Source of the DNA: an uncultured Peptococcaceae bacterium
Lineage (GTDB): Bacteria; Bacillota; Peptococcia; Peptococcales; Peptococcaceae
Length of the DNA stretch: 64,000 nucleotides
Assembly: GCA_949743265.1 (NCBI GenBank)
Contig: CATJSX010000073.1
Coordinates: 1 to 64,000, forward strand
Direction: 5' to 3'
Below the pieces are notes generated by a model. It searched no databases. It was not told the DNA's origin and saw only the letters and a program-made list of their open reading frames with translations. This document shows positions 8,376-16,061 of this stretch, one piece after another (positions within the stretch are counted from its first letter, which is position 1; each line of letters starts with the position of its first letter). The position numbers and the translations under genes were made by a program.

Positions 8376-9308
8376 TTTTTGTTGTTCAATCTGAAGTTCT
8401 TGCAAAAAAATTTGCTTGATCAAACGAAGCGTATCTTTATACCACTCTTGTTTTAATTCTTTTTTGCGATACAGCAAATAATAATTCAGCGGTTGCGGAT
8501 AATCTGCTAGATCCATTAATTTGATTTTGCCGTCAAGCACATAAGGATTTCTGGAAAGCATACGTCCCGGCATAATCGCTACAGCATGATCTTTTACCAC
8601 CATTTGCAAAATATTTTCCAGATTGCTCAAATGAAAACGAACGCCATAGCGAAAATATTGATTAAATAACGGCATCACAATAGGATCATCTTTTTCTGGA
8701 TATGTCGCTAGATTCAAAGCTGCCAAATCGGATAAAGCAATAGACTCTGCCGCAGCTAAAGGATTTTTCGTGCTGATTAACAACTGACATTTATCTTCCA
8801 AAAGCAAATCCAGTTTCCACTGATGCTCTTTTGCTTGCTGGCGCAATGCAGACTCATCTTTGTTTAATACCGAAATAATGCCTACTGCGTACGCCGTTTT
8901 TTCGATATAAGAGGGTATCATTTGATTTTTCACTTCATAAGAAAAAACGTCAATATCTTTATAGCAATGAGCAAACTCTAAAATGAGCGGCGTAATAATG
9001 GAATGATACGCGGCAGGATTAGCCACTATGTGAATGGGCTCGTGACCATATTTTTCTTTTTCGGCTAATAAATGCCACTGTGAAATAATGGTCAAAATTT
9101 TTTCACAATCATCGCGTAAACGCTCGCCATTGGCGGTCAAGGTAACGCCATTGTATGAACGAACCAACAACCGAAAACCCAGTTCTTTTTCTAAATTGTT
9201 CAAAGCGGTCGTCAAAGCTGGTTGCGTTATGAATAAATTTCGAGCGGCTTCGTTAATAGAACGCGTACGCGCCACTTCGCAAAAATATTTTAAATGCTCA
9301 ATTCGCAC
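8367..9308 (-). CDS. LysR-type transcriptional regulator
   Basis: A 313-residue LysR regulator. The N-terminal winged helix-turn-helix has the usual SINEAARNLFITQPALT core, followed by a periplasmic-binding-protein-like effector domain. The start is set at the GTG at 9308 because GAGGAGG lies seven bases upstream; a longer frame to 9386 has no ribosome site. It is convergent with the glycyl radical operon and is its likely regulator, with the imported substrate or an intermediate as a plausible coinducer. That link is inferred from position only. Confidence 0.85.
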   Translation of the reverse strand: MRIEHLKYFCEVARTRSINEAARNLFITQPALTTALNNLEKELGFRLLVRSYNGVTLTANGERLRDDCEKILTIISQWHLLAEKEKYGHEPIHIVANPAAYHSIITPLILEFAHCYKDIDVFSYEVKNQMIPSYIEKTAYAVGIISVLNKDESALRQQAKEHQWKLDLLLEDKCQLLISTKNPLAAAESIALSDLAALNLATYPEKDDPIVMPLFNQYFRYGVRFHLSNLENILQMVVKDHAVAIMPGRMLSRNPYVLDGKIKLMDLADYPQPLNYYLLYRKKELKQEWYKDTLRLIKQIFLQELQIEQQKLK

Positions 9309-9596
9309 GATATTTCCTCCTCGTTTTATTTTCACTAATACGATAGCAACTATCTTTATTATAACGAAGGAGCAACGGCAACGCAATCAATTTCTATCAT
9401 GATAAATTGCTGAAGAGGTGCTTTTATTTTTGTATTGATATAAAAATGTGTCTATTGAGCGTTTCGCTGATTTATTGCAAGTAATACAAAAAAGTTTCAC
9501 TGAAAAGATGTAAAACTTTTTATATTTTATATGAAATTAAAAAATTATTGTAGCAATATCTAAAATATGAAAGGATAGTTTAATAACTTTAGATTT

Positions 9597-9758
9597 TTAT
9601 TTATTTTTGGGCAACGATATAAACCCAATACCGGACAATAATGCGCTGAGAGCCCCTACAATGCAGGCAATACCAATATCGCCAAACATGATTGAGCCCA
9701 TAATGATGCCAAGTATGCCGACAATAAGAAGCATAGTACCTATTATTTTATGAAACAT
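9597..9758 (-). CDS. Small hydrophobic membrane peptide, 53 aa
   Basis: ATG at 9758 preceded by AAAGGAG encodes a 53-residue, very hydrophobic peptide with two predicted membrane segments joined by a Gly-Asp turn, ending in a basic tail (PKNK). It lies in the otherwise empty gap 9309-9839. I do not recognise a family. The good ribosome site and clean reading frame support it being real; no function can be offered. Confidence 0.55.
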   Translation of the reverse strand: MFHKIIGTMLLIVGILGIIMGSIMFGDIGIACIVGALSALLSGIGFISLPKNK

Positions 9759-9839
9759 AATAGCTTCTCCTTTATTCTTTCTTTGATAAAATTGTTGGTG
9801 GTTTTTTAAAAGAAGCTGGCAGAAAAACGCTCCTCAAAT

Positions 9840-10037
9840 TTATTCGCCTCGTACCAATTTCATTAATCGATACCAATCAGCGCTGGCTTCTTCTTCGCTG
9901 TGATAGCAGTTGCCCATACTGATATTATAGGTATCCAGCCAATCATTGATATTTTCTCTCTGAACAAATTGCCAACTGCCGTCGTCTTCGATGAGCGTAT
10001 ACCAATAACGTTCTTTATATTTTGGACGATAGAGCAT
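9840..10037 (-). CDS. Small hypothetical protein
   Basis: A 65-residue soluble protein rich in aromatic residues (RYWYTLIEDDGSWQF), not recognised. The ATG at 10037 is chosen because AGTAGGTG precedes it at proper spacing; a GTG at 10046 directly abuts the kinase stop codon. It is last in the operon with the histidine kinase and ferritin-like genes, so it may be translationally coupled to the kinase. Function unknown. Confidence 0.6.
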   Translation of the reverse strand: MLYRPKYKERYWYTLIEDDGSWQFVQRENINDWLDTYNISMGNCYHSEEEASADWYRLMKLVRGE

Positions 10038-10046
10038 AGAAATCAC

Positions 10047-10745
10047 CTACTTTTTGGGCTGATTGGGCAATAAAACATAAAAAGTACTGCCTACGTTTTC
10101 TTCACTTTTGACCCAAATCCGTCCTTGATGAAGGGCAACAATAGAGCGGCAAATCCACAAGCCCAAACCATTATTTTTTTCACCGTTGCGATTTTTTTCA
10201 CCTCTGGAAAAAGGCTGAAACAATTTTTCTTGCTGTGATAATGAGATACCGCAGCCATTATCTTCAATACTAATCAGTGTTTGTTGTTCGCCTTGATTGA
10301 CGGTAATGGTTATGACGCCGCCGTTATCGGTGAACTTGATAGCATTGGTTAAAAGATTGAGCAGAACCTCCCGTAAACGCGCACTATCAGCAGCGATAAT
10401 AGTTTGACGTTGAACAGAAGCAGACAAAACGATATTTTTTTCGGATACTTTAATAGCCAATAAATCGCAAATTTCCATAATCAAATAATAAAGATCTACC
10501 GACTCGTATTGCAGAATCGCTTGTCCTGATTCTAATTTAGCCCAATCCAGCAGCTGTTCCACAATTTCCAACAAGCGATCGGAGCTTTCCAGCATTTTAT
10601 CCAAATACTTGTGTTGCTGTTCGTTAAGCGAACCAAAAGTTTCATCATCAAGCAGCTGTCCAAAACCTTTGATAGCGTTTAACGGCGTGCGAATCTCATG
10701 ACCAACTTGAGCGATAAAATAAATAACGTCTTTTTGTTCAGCCAT
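10047..10745 (-). CDS. Soluble histidine kinase lacking a sensor domain
   Basis: A 232-residue kinase core with no membrane segment and no input domain. The HisKA H-box HEIRTPLNAI begins near residue 16, then the N box (LLNLLTNAIKFTDN), the G1 box EDNGCGIS and the G2 box GLGLWICR complete the ATPase domain. The gene overlaps the ferritin-like gene by eight bases, so the two are co-translated. No response regulator is adjacent. The tight pairing suggests the kinase senses iron or oxygen status through a protein partner, but this is inference. Full-length sensor kinases are normally much longer. Confidence 0.8.
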   Translation of the reverse strand: MAEQKDVIYFIAQVGHEIRTPLNAIKGFGQLLDDETFGSLNEQQHKYLDKMLESSDRLLEIVEQLLDWAKLESGQAILQYESVDLYYLIMEICDLLAIKVSEKNIVLSASVQRQTIIAADSARLREVLLNLLTNAIKFTDNGGVITITVNQGEQQTLISIEDNGCGISLSQQEKLFQPFSRGEKNRNGEKNNGLGLWICRSIVALHQGRIWVKSEENVGSTFYVLLPNQPKK

Positions 10746-11163
10746 TGATGTATTCTCCTGATTTAAGTTTATTAAAAATCTCGCTGATATTAGTCAAATG
10801 CCGTTCTTCTTCCATTTGAATCTGTTTGAGCGTCAACTTGATTTCTTCATTGACAAAAAGTTTTTCCAAAATATCATAATAAAAAATAGCTGCTTCCTCA
10901 CAAGCAATATAATTCACTAAATGAATATATAGGTCATCATCAATATTTTCCGCTAATAAGATTTCATCGCCAGAAGCGCCCATGGCTTCCAAAAGCGCTG
11001 TCAAATTTTGGGCATGTTTCATTTCATCTATAGCATAATTCAAAAAAGCTTTTTTTAACGCTGTGTTTTTAATTTTGGCAGATAAACGCGTATAATTGAC
11101 TGCCGCGCTCAATTCATCACGCAAACCTTGTCGTAATGTTTCTAGTAATTTTTCTTGGCTCAT
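10738..11163 (-). CDS. Ferritin-like diiron protein
   Basis: A 141-residue four-helix-bundle protein of the ferritin-like superfamily. The iron-ligand pattern is visible: a Glu in RDELSAAVNY, DEMKHAQ (Glu-x-x-His), CEEAAIFYY and EEERHL (Glu-x-x-His). It is shorter than bacterioferritin and lacks the rubredoxin tail of rubrerythrin. It may store iron, reduce peroxide, or serve as a sensor input for the overlapping kinase. It overlaps the upstream acetyltransferase gene by four bases (ATGA) and the kinase gene by eight. Confidence 0.75.
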   Translation of the reverse strand: MSQEKLLETLRQGLRDELSAAVNYTRLSAKIKNTALKKAFLNYAIDEMKHAQNLTALLEAMGASGDEILLAENIDDDLYIHLVNYIACEEAAIFYYDILEKLFVNEEIKLTLKQIQMEEERHLTNISEIFNKLKSGEYING

Positions 11164-11945
11164 TTGTCATCTCCTTTAATGGACATTTTTTGAAAACTTG
11201 CCAGCAGTTTTATTAAGCCGTTTTCATTAAGCAGCTGCGTGGTCTGGAATTGTCCTTGATAAAAAACAGCCCAGTTATTAAAAATGGCAGGCACATTTTT
11301 GGCTTTAGCTAAAGTATCCACTACTACTAACTGTAAGGGCAACTGCTCTCTTTGGCAGTAATTCTGAATCTGTTGGATACAATCAGCGGTAAAAGGGCAC
11401 TGAGCACTGTAATAAATAGTCAGCTCTTTCGCATCAATAGCCATAGCGCGTGCCGTTTCTCTAAAAGAAGGAAGCGTTCCGTCAAAAGACAGCGCCAAAA
11501 GTTCATAACCGTTGGGCAGCGTATCAACTGTCATAAAACCATGTTTTAAAAAGAAAGTTTTGTCGCTCAAATAAGGTTTTTTCTTTTGTGCACTCAACAC
11601 GCAAACGCCGGAACGATTTTGCGCGCGAGCATCTGCCAAACAATAATCCAAAAGCGCCTTGCCATAGCCTTTGCCTTTGAAAGAACCAGCTACCCACAAA
11701 CAATAAATATACAGAAAATTTTCACCGTCTACTGGCGTCCAAGCCGTTTCTAAAGGAGCGTATTCGACAAAAATTTTGCCTTTGACGTCCAATTTGCGCA
11801 AAACATGACCTTCTGCCAAACGTTGGCGCAGCCACTGTTTTTTATGATTGACTCCATGCTGGTGTTTCTTATCGGCTAACGCGCAGCATAAATGTTCCTC
11901 ATCAAGATTGTCTGTGGTAATCGTAATAAATGATGGTTCTTGCAT
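11160..11945 (-). CDS. GNAT acetyltransferase, YoaP-like
   Basis: A 261-residue protein with an N-terminal GNAT domain containing the acetyl-CoA loop motif GKGYGKALLDYC, and a C-terminal thioredoxin-like half with YSAQCPFTADC at about residues 185-195, as in the YoaP family. ATG 11945 is preferred because GGAGG precedes it at good spacing; the frame extends further without a ribosome site. It is the first gene of the operon with the ferritin-like protein and kinase. The substrate is unknown; the two Cys suggest redox or thiol handling. Confidence 0.7.
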   Translation of the reverse strand: MQEPSFITITTDNLDEEHLCCALADKKHQHGVNHKKQWLRQRLAEGHVLRKLDVKGKIFVEYAPLETAWTPVDGENFLYIYCLWVAGSFKGKGYGKALLDYCLADARAQNRSGVCVLSAQKKKPYLSDKTFFLKHGFMTVDTLPNGYELLALSFDGTLPSFRETARAMAIDAKELTIYYSAQCPFTADCIQQIQNYCQREQLPLQLVVVDTLAKAKNVPAIFNNWAVFYQGQFQTTQLLNENGLIKLLASFQKMSIKGDDK

Positions 11946-12037
11946 AGTTTTTCCTCCTTGGTCCAATTATTAACCAATAGTTTATCATAGATATCTTGAC
12001 ACAAACTGTCAAGAATCAGTTTTGCGCTTTGATTTTT

Positions 12038-13063
12038 TCAGAGAATATGTTTCAGCTGCAAAATATCTTCTTTCGTCGTCGACCAACTCGTTACTAACCG
12101 AACCACGGTATGCGTATCGTCCAATTTTTCCCAAAAACTAAACGTTACCTGCTTGCTCAACATTGATAATTTATCATTTTCTAAAATAATAAATTGTTGA
12201 TTGGTAGGAGATTCTAAATAGAATGTATAGCCTTTTTCTTTGAGCAACGCTTTTAACTGTTCTGCCATTTCAATAGCATGTCGGCTGAGTTCAAAATATA
12301 ATCCATCAGTAAATAACGCATCAAATTGAACGCCTAATAAACGACCTTTAGCCAAAAGAGCGCCTCGCTGCTTGATAATCGTTAGAAAATGTTTGGGCGT
12401 ATTATTTCTGGTAAAAATCACCGCTTCGCCGCATAAAGCGCCAACTTTCGTACCGCCGATGTAAAAAACATCGCATAATTTAGCAATATCCGCTAATGTT
12501 ACGTCAGTTTGGCGACTCATCAATCCATAGCCCAAGCGAGCGCCGTCTAAAAATAGTTGCAGTTCATATTGACGACAAATGCGAGCGATCTGTGTCAGTT
12601 CTTCTTTAGTATACAGCGTGCCGTATTCTGTTGGCTGAGAAATATAAACCATTGCCGGATAAACCATATGCTCGCGATTATCGTCTTGATAAAAATCCTG
12701 CAAATATTTTTCAAGATGCTTAGGCACAATTTTACCTTGCTCATGAGAAAGCGTCAGCACTTTGTGGCCAGTATATTCAATAGCGCCCGCTTCATGAATA
12801 CTAATATGCCCTGTATCAGCGGCTATTACGCCTTCATAATCATGAAGCATCGCCGAAATAATGACAGCGTTGGTTTGTGTACCGCCGACAAGAAAATAAA
12901 CATCTCCATCAGGACAAGCGCAAGCCGCCTTGATTTTTTCCCGCGCACTGTCACAATAATAATCACTGCCGTAACCAGATAACAATTCCAAATTACTTTC
13001 CACTAATCGTTGCAGTACTTGCGGATGAGCACCTGCAACATAATCATTTTCAAAAGAAAGCAT
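12038..13063 (-). CDS. Low-specificity threonine aldolase family enzyme
   Basis: A 341-residue PLP enzyme of fold type I in the beta-eliminating lyase/threonine aldolase family. The Schiff-base lysine lies in YIGGTKVGAL, the PLP-phosphate contacts are in VGGTQTNA, and the Asp pairing with the pyridine nitrogen is in LFLDGARLGYGL. The expected reaction is cleavage of L-threonine or allo-threonine to glycine and acetaldehyde. It is separated from the acetyltransferase gene by about 90 bases and has its own AGGAG site. Confidence 0.8.
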   Translation of the reverse strand: MLSFENDYVAGAHPQVLQRLVESNLELLSGYGSDYYCDSAREKIKAACACPDGDVYFLVGGTQTNAVIISAMLHDYEGVIAADTGHISIHEAGAIEYTGHKVLTLSHEQGKIVPKHLEKYLQDFYQDDNREHMVYPAMVYISQPTEYGTLYTKEELTQIARICRQYELQLFLDGARLGYGLMSRQTDVTLADIAKLCDVFYIGGTKVGALCGEAVIFTRNNTPKHFLTIIKQRGALLAKGRLLGVQFDALFTDGLYFELSRHAIEMAEQLKALLKEKGYTFYLESPTNQQFIILENDKLSMLSKQVTFSFWEKLDDTHTVVRLVTSWSTTKEDILQLKHIL

Positions 13064-13102
13064 CTTTCTAATTCTCCTTTATTCATTGATAACAAATGCG
13101 TT

Positions 13103-13357
13103 TTAGCGCTGATAGGCCAAATATAGCAACCACGTGACAATAATAAGTGCGCTCAAGCCGCTACCGCCTAGAAAAATACGATAGCCTTTAGAACCAAATT
13201 GACGATAAATACCAACGCTGATACTTTTTTCTTTCTCTCTTTCAACGCTGCAAAGCCATGACCAATTTAAAACTGCTCCTATAAAAAGCAGTAAACTACC
13301 CACAAATAATAAAAACAACAGCCAGTTTTTTAACAAAAAATGCAAAAGTTCCTGCAC
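13103..13357 (-). CDS. Small membrane protein, Imm17-like
   Basis: An 84-residue protein with two hydrophobic segments (about residues 8-30 and 62-80) and a NWSWL motif after the first. The layout, with an Asn-Trp-x-Trp and a Gly-rich second segment, resembles small membrane proteins annotated as Imm17 immunity proteins. No toxin gene is adjacent, so an immunity role is not supported by context. It lies upstream of the threonine aldolase gene on the same strand. Confidence 0.5.
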   Translation of the reverse strand: MQELLHFLLKNWLLFLLFVGSLLLFIGAVLNWSWLCSVEREKEKSISVGIYRQFGSKGYRIFLGGSGLSALIIVTWLLYLAYQR

Positions 13358-13676
13358 TGTGTCGCTCCCCTCTTGGTAAAATTTTTTCGTTTATTATATC
13401 ACAAATTTCTACAATCGTCATTATTTGAAAAAATATTGCTTGTTTTAAACGGATCATATCCAACAAACTACCGCAAATACTTTTCATCAGTTTTTTATTT
13501 CTCTATCATTGCAATAAATTTTTGTCAACTTTTTACGGCTTAACAGTGCCTATGACATTGGTTAATTTTCTCTAAATCTATAAAAGTTTTTTCATTGCTT
13601 GCGCAAACATTTAACCGGTTTTTGTATGACTATTATTTTAATTTTATTGTAACGTTTTACATTTTTTAATATGGTG

Positions 13677-13705
13677 TTGACAAGATATATAAAAAAGAGT
13701 AAGAT
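13677..13705 (+). promoter_or_regulatory. Sigma-A promoter of the Phe-regulated operon
   Basis: TTGACA (13677-13682), a 17-base spacer, and TAAGAT (13700-13705). It lies 34 bases before the leader peptide start, in the otherwise non-coding stretch that follows 13358. Confidence 0.8.
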
Positions 13706-13738
13706 TTAGATAAGCAATTTTATTGGAGGTAATGGATA

Positions 13739-13861
13739 ATGGAGTGCAAAGAATTGACTTTAAAAAGTGCATATTTTTTCTTTTTTAGCTTGGGTCAATT
13801 TTTTGGCGCAGGCTTTTTTGGGTTGCGTCCTTTGGCTTCATCTAATCGGTTCGTCTGGTAA
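13739..13861 (+). CDS. pheL: Phenylalanine attenuator leader peptide, 40 aa
   Basis: GGAGG (13725-13729) lies nine bases before an ATG at 13739 that opens a 40-codon frame ending TAA at 13859-13861. It contains nine Phe codons: four in a row after a Tyr (residues 13-16), two pairs (21-22, 26-27) and one near the end (38), plus a C-terminal Trp. It sits directly upstream of a terminator and of DAHP synthase and P-protein genes. This is the expected design of a ribosome-mediated attenuator responding to charged tRNA-Phe. An alternative ATG at 13732 is too close to the Shine-Dalgarno sequence. Confidence 0.85.
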   Translation: MECKELTLKSAYFFFFSLGQFFGAGFFGLRPLASSNRFVW

Positions 13862-13924
13862 AAACGCTGATGAAAGCGCATTATTGAGCCCGAACTTTGG
13901 ATAGCCAAAGGTTCGGGCTTTTTT
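13829..13924 (+). promoter_or_regulatory. Attenuator: terminator and competing antiterminator pairing
   Basis: The terminator is AGCCCGAACTTTGG (13887-13900) with CCAAAGGTTCGGGCT (13905-13919), one bulged base, followed by six T residues. CCTTTGGCT (13829-13837), inside the leader ORF, is perfectly complementary to AGCCAAAGG (13903-13911), which includes the 3' arm of the terminator. Ribosome stalling at the Phe codons upstream could leave that pairing free and prevent terminator formation. The alternative fold is read from the sequence; its use is inferred. Confidence 0.8.
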
Positions 13925-13952
13925 GCGTTTATCAATTGAAGGAGGAAAAAAC

Positions 13953-14966
13953 ATGATTGTTATTTTAAGGCAAGGGGTAACAGAACCAAAAATCGAAGAA
14001 ATTTCGCAATGGCTGGAAAGTTTAGGTCAAGTCAACGTCAGTGTGGTACGAGGTTCACAGACAACTATTTTGGGATTGGTTGGCGATACATCAGTTATTG
14101 ACCAAGATTCAGTAGAATCCAATGAATGGGTGGAAACCGTTACACGGGTTCAGGAGCCGTATAAAAATGCTAATCGCAAATTTCATCCCGATGATACTAT
14201 TGTAGAAATTGGCGGACATAAAATCGGCGGCGAACATTTTCAGGTTATTGCCGGACCTTGTTCAGTAGAATCCAGCGAACAGATTATGACAGTAGCTCAA
14301 TCAGTCAAATCTTCCGGCGCTCATTTGCTTAGAGGCGGCGCTTTTAAACCGAGAACATCGCCTTATTCTTTTCAAGGTATGCGGGCGGAAGGCATTGAAC
14401 TATTGTTGGAAGCCAGAAAAGCCACCGGCTTACCCATTGTCACAGAAATTATGAGCTTGGCTCATTTGGATTTATTCAATGATGTTGATGTGATTCAAAT
14501 CGGTGCCCGTAATATGCAGAACTTTGAAATGCTCAAAGAATTGGGGCATTGTCAAAAACCAATTTTGCTGAAACGAGGGCTGGCCAATACTATTGAAGAA
14601 TTGCTGATGAGCGCTGAATATATTATGGCGGGCGGCAACAATAACGTTATTCTTTGTGAAAGAGGCATTCGTACATTTGAAAAATATACCCGCAATACTT
14701 TGGATTTGTCAGCAGTTCCTGTATTAAAACGACTTTCTCATCTGCCGGTCGTTATTGATCCCAGCCATGCAACAGGTTTTTCCTATTTAGTGACTCCGTT
14801 AGCTAAAGCTGCCGTAGCTGTCGGCGCAGATGGTTTATTGATTGAGGTGCATAATGATCCAGCCAAAGCGCTTTGCGATGGCGCACAATCGCTTAATTGC
14901 ACCGAATTTGAAGAACTGATGCAAGATTTGAAACGCCGTATTGCTTTTGAAAATCGGGTGATGTGA
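13953..14966 (+). CDS. aroF: 3-deoxy-7-phosphoheptulonate (DAHP) synthase
   Basis: A 337-residue type I-beta DAHP synthase that condenses phosphoenolpyruvate and erythrose 4-phosphate, the first step of aromatic amino acid synthesis. An N-terminal ferredoxin-like regulatory domain (about residues 1-70) precedes the TIM barrel, which shows AGPCSVES, LLRGGAFKPRTSPY, GARNMQNF and IDPSHATG. GGAGG precedes ATG 13953. The gene directly follows the phenylalanine attenuator, so expression is expected to fall when Phe is plentiful. It overlaps the P-protein start by one base. Confidence 0.93.
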   Translation: MIVILRQGVTEPKIEEISQWLESLGQVNVSVVRGSQTTILGLVGDTSVIDQDSVESNEWVETVTRVQEPYKNANRKFHPDDTIVEIGGHKIGGEHFQVIAGPCSVESSEQIMTVAQSVKSSGAHLLRGGAFKPRTSPYSFQGMRAEGIELLLEARKATGLPIVTEIMSLAHLDLFNDVDVIQIGARNMQNFEMLKELGHCQKPILLKRGLANTIEELLMSAEYIMAGGNNNVILCERGIRTFEKYTRNTLDLSAVPVLKRLSHLPVVIDPSHATGFSYLVTPLAKAAVAVGADGLLIEVHNDPAKALCDGAQSLNCTEFEELMQDLKRRIAFENRVM

Positions 14967-15994
14967 TGGAAGAAATGGAGCCGTTAAACCGTCTCGCTAT
15001 TATCAATAGTCAAATTTCAGCCCTTGATAATGAAATTACCCGTCTATTTGGCGAACGCCTACTCCTGAATGAAAAGGCGGGCGCGTTATACGCTGCTCTT
15101 GATGGTAGAGAAAAAAAATTTGCGGCGTATCCTTCATTTACGCCGCTGATGGATCAAATGCTTTCTGAAACAGTTGACAGTTTATCGAAAAAAGCAACAG
15201 TAGCTTGCCAAGGCGTTGAAGGCGCTTTTTCACACCAAGCGGCAGAACAATTTTTTTCTGAAGCTAATATTGTTTTTTATCAACAGTTTGATGACGTTTT
15301 TCGAGCCGTTCAGTGTGAAGAAGTAGATTATGGGGTATTACCTATCGAAAATACTACTGCTGGCTCAGTAGTGCAAGTATATGATCTTATGCGCCGTTAT
15401 GATTTTTATATTGTGCAGGAAACAAAAGTGCGTATTAGTCATTGTCTTTTGGCTAAAGCAGACACCAAATTAGCTAAGCTGAAGGAAGTTTATTCTCATC
15501 CGCAAGCCCTCAACCAATGCAGCCGATTTTTTGAAAGTAATCAGCAGTTAAAAGCAGTAGAATATTCCAATACTGCAGCTGCAGCTCAATTTGTTGCCAA
15601 ACAGTCAGAGCAAACGTTGGCGGCTATTGCTTCGCATCAATGTGCGCAAAAATATGGACTGTCTATCTTAGCAGAAAATATCCAAGATATTGCTCATAAT
15701 ACGACACGCTTTATCTGTATCAGTAAACGACCAACTTTTTTGAAAAACGCTAATAAAATCAGCATTTGCGTTACCCTGCCGCACAAAGCCGGTTCATTAT
15801 GTCATCTGCTGAATAAATTTTCAGCGGTCAGGTTAAACTTAACCAAATTAGAGTCCAGACCGTGGCCAGAAAAATTATTTGAGTTTCTGTTTTATTTAGA
15901 TATTGAAGGAACACTCAACGATCCCAAAGCACGATTGCTCATGGAAGAATTAGCCAATCAGTTGGGCTATTTCAAATTGCTTGGCTGCTACTAG
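14966..15994 (+). CDS. pheA: P-protein: chorismate mutase-like / prephenate dehydratase
   Basis: A 342-residue protein. Residues about 5-50 resemble a short AroQ-type chorismate mutase helix (INSQISALDNEITRLF, then ERLLLNEKAG), shorter than a full domain, so mutase activity is uncertain. The prephenate dehydratase domain shows QGVEGAFSHQAA, PIENTTAGSV and the catalytic TRF. The C-terminal ACT domain carries LPHKAGSL and ESRPWP, the Phe-binding motifs, so feedback inhibition is expected. The start is taken as ATG 14966 in a TGATG overlap. Its product branch explains why the operon leader is rich in Phe codons. Confidence 0.9.
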   Translation: MEEMEPLNRLAIINSQISALDNEITRLFGERLLLNEKAGALYAALDGREKKFAAYPSFTPLMDQMLSETVDSLSKKATVACQGVEGAFSHQAAEQFFSEANIVFYQQFDDVFRAVQCEEVDYGVLPIENTTAGSVVQVYDLMRRYDFYIVQETKVRISHCLLAKADTKLAKLKEVYSHPQALNQCSRFFESNQQLKAVEYSNTAAAAQFVAKQSEQTLAAIASHQCAQKYGLSILAENIQDIAHNTTRFICISKRPTFLKNANKISICVTLPHKAGSLCHLLNKFSAVRLNLTKLESRPWPEKLFEFLFYLDIEGTLNDPKARLLMEELANQLGYFKLLGCY

Positions 15995-16019
15995 GCATAT
16001 GCAAACTTTTATACACATA

Positions 16020-16061
16020 AAAACTCCCCATTTGCCGCTTTGGCAGCAAATGGGGAGTTTT
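16020..16061. terminator. Bidirectional terminator
   Basis: A 16-bp perfect stem AAAACTCCCCATTTGC (16020-16035) with GCAAATGGGGAGTTTT (16046-16061). It lies between the convergent pheA and hemolysin III genes and has A/T tracts on both sides. Confidence 0.9.

Noticed and set aside
9088-9402. Plus-strand frame of 104 codons
   Set aside because: It lies antisense to lysR, has no ribosome site and no recognisable motif.
13732-13788. Alternative leader peptide from ATG 13732
   Set aside because: Only two bases separate it from GGAGG, and the downstream frame from 13739 holds far more Phe codons and ends near the attenuator.
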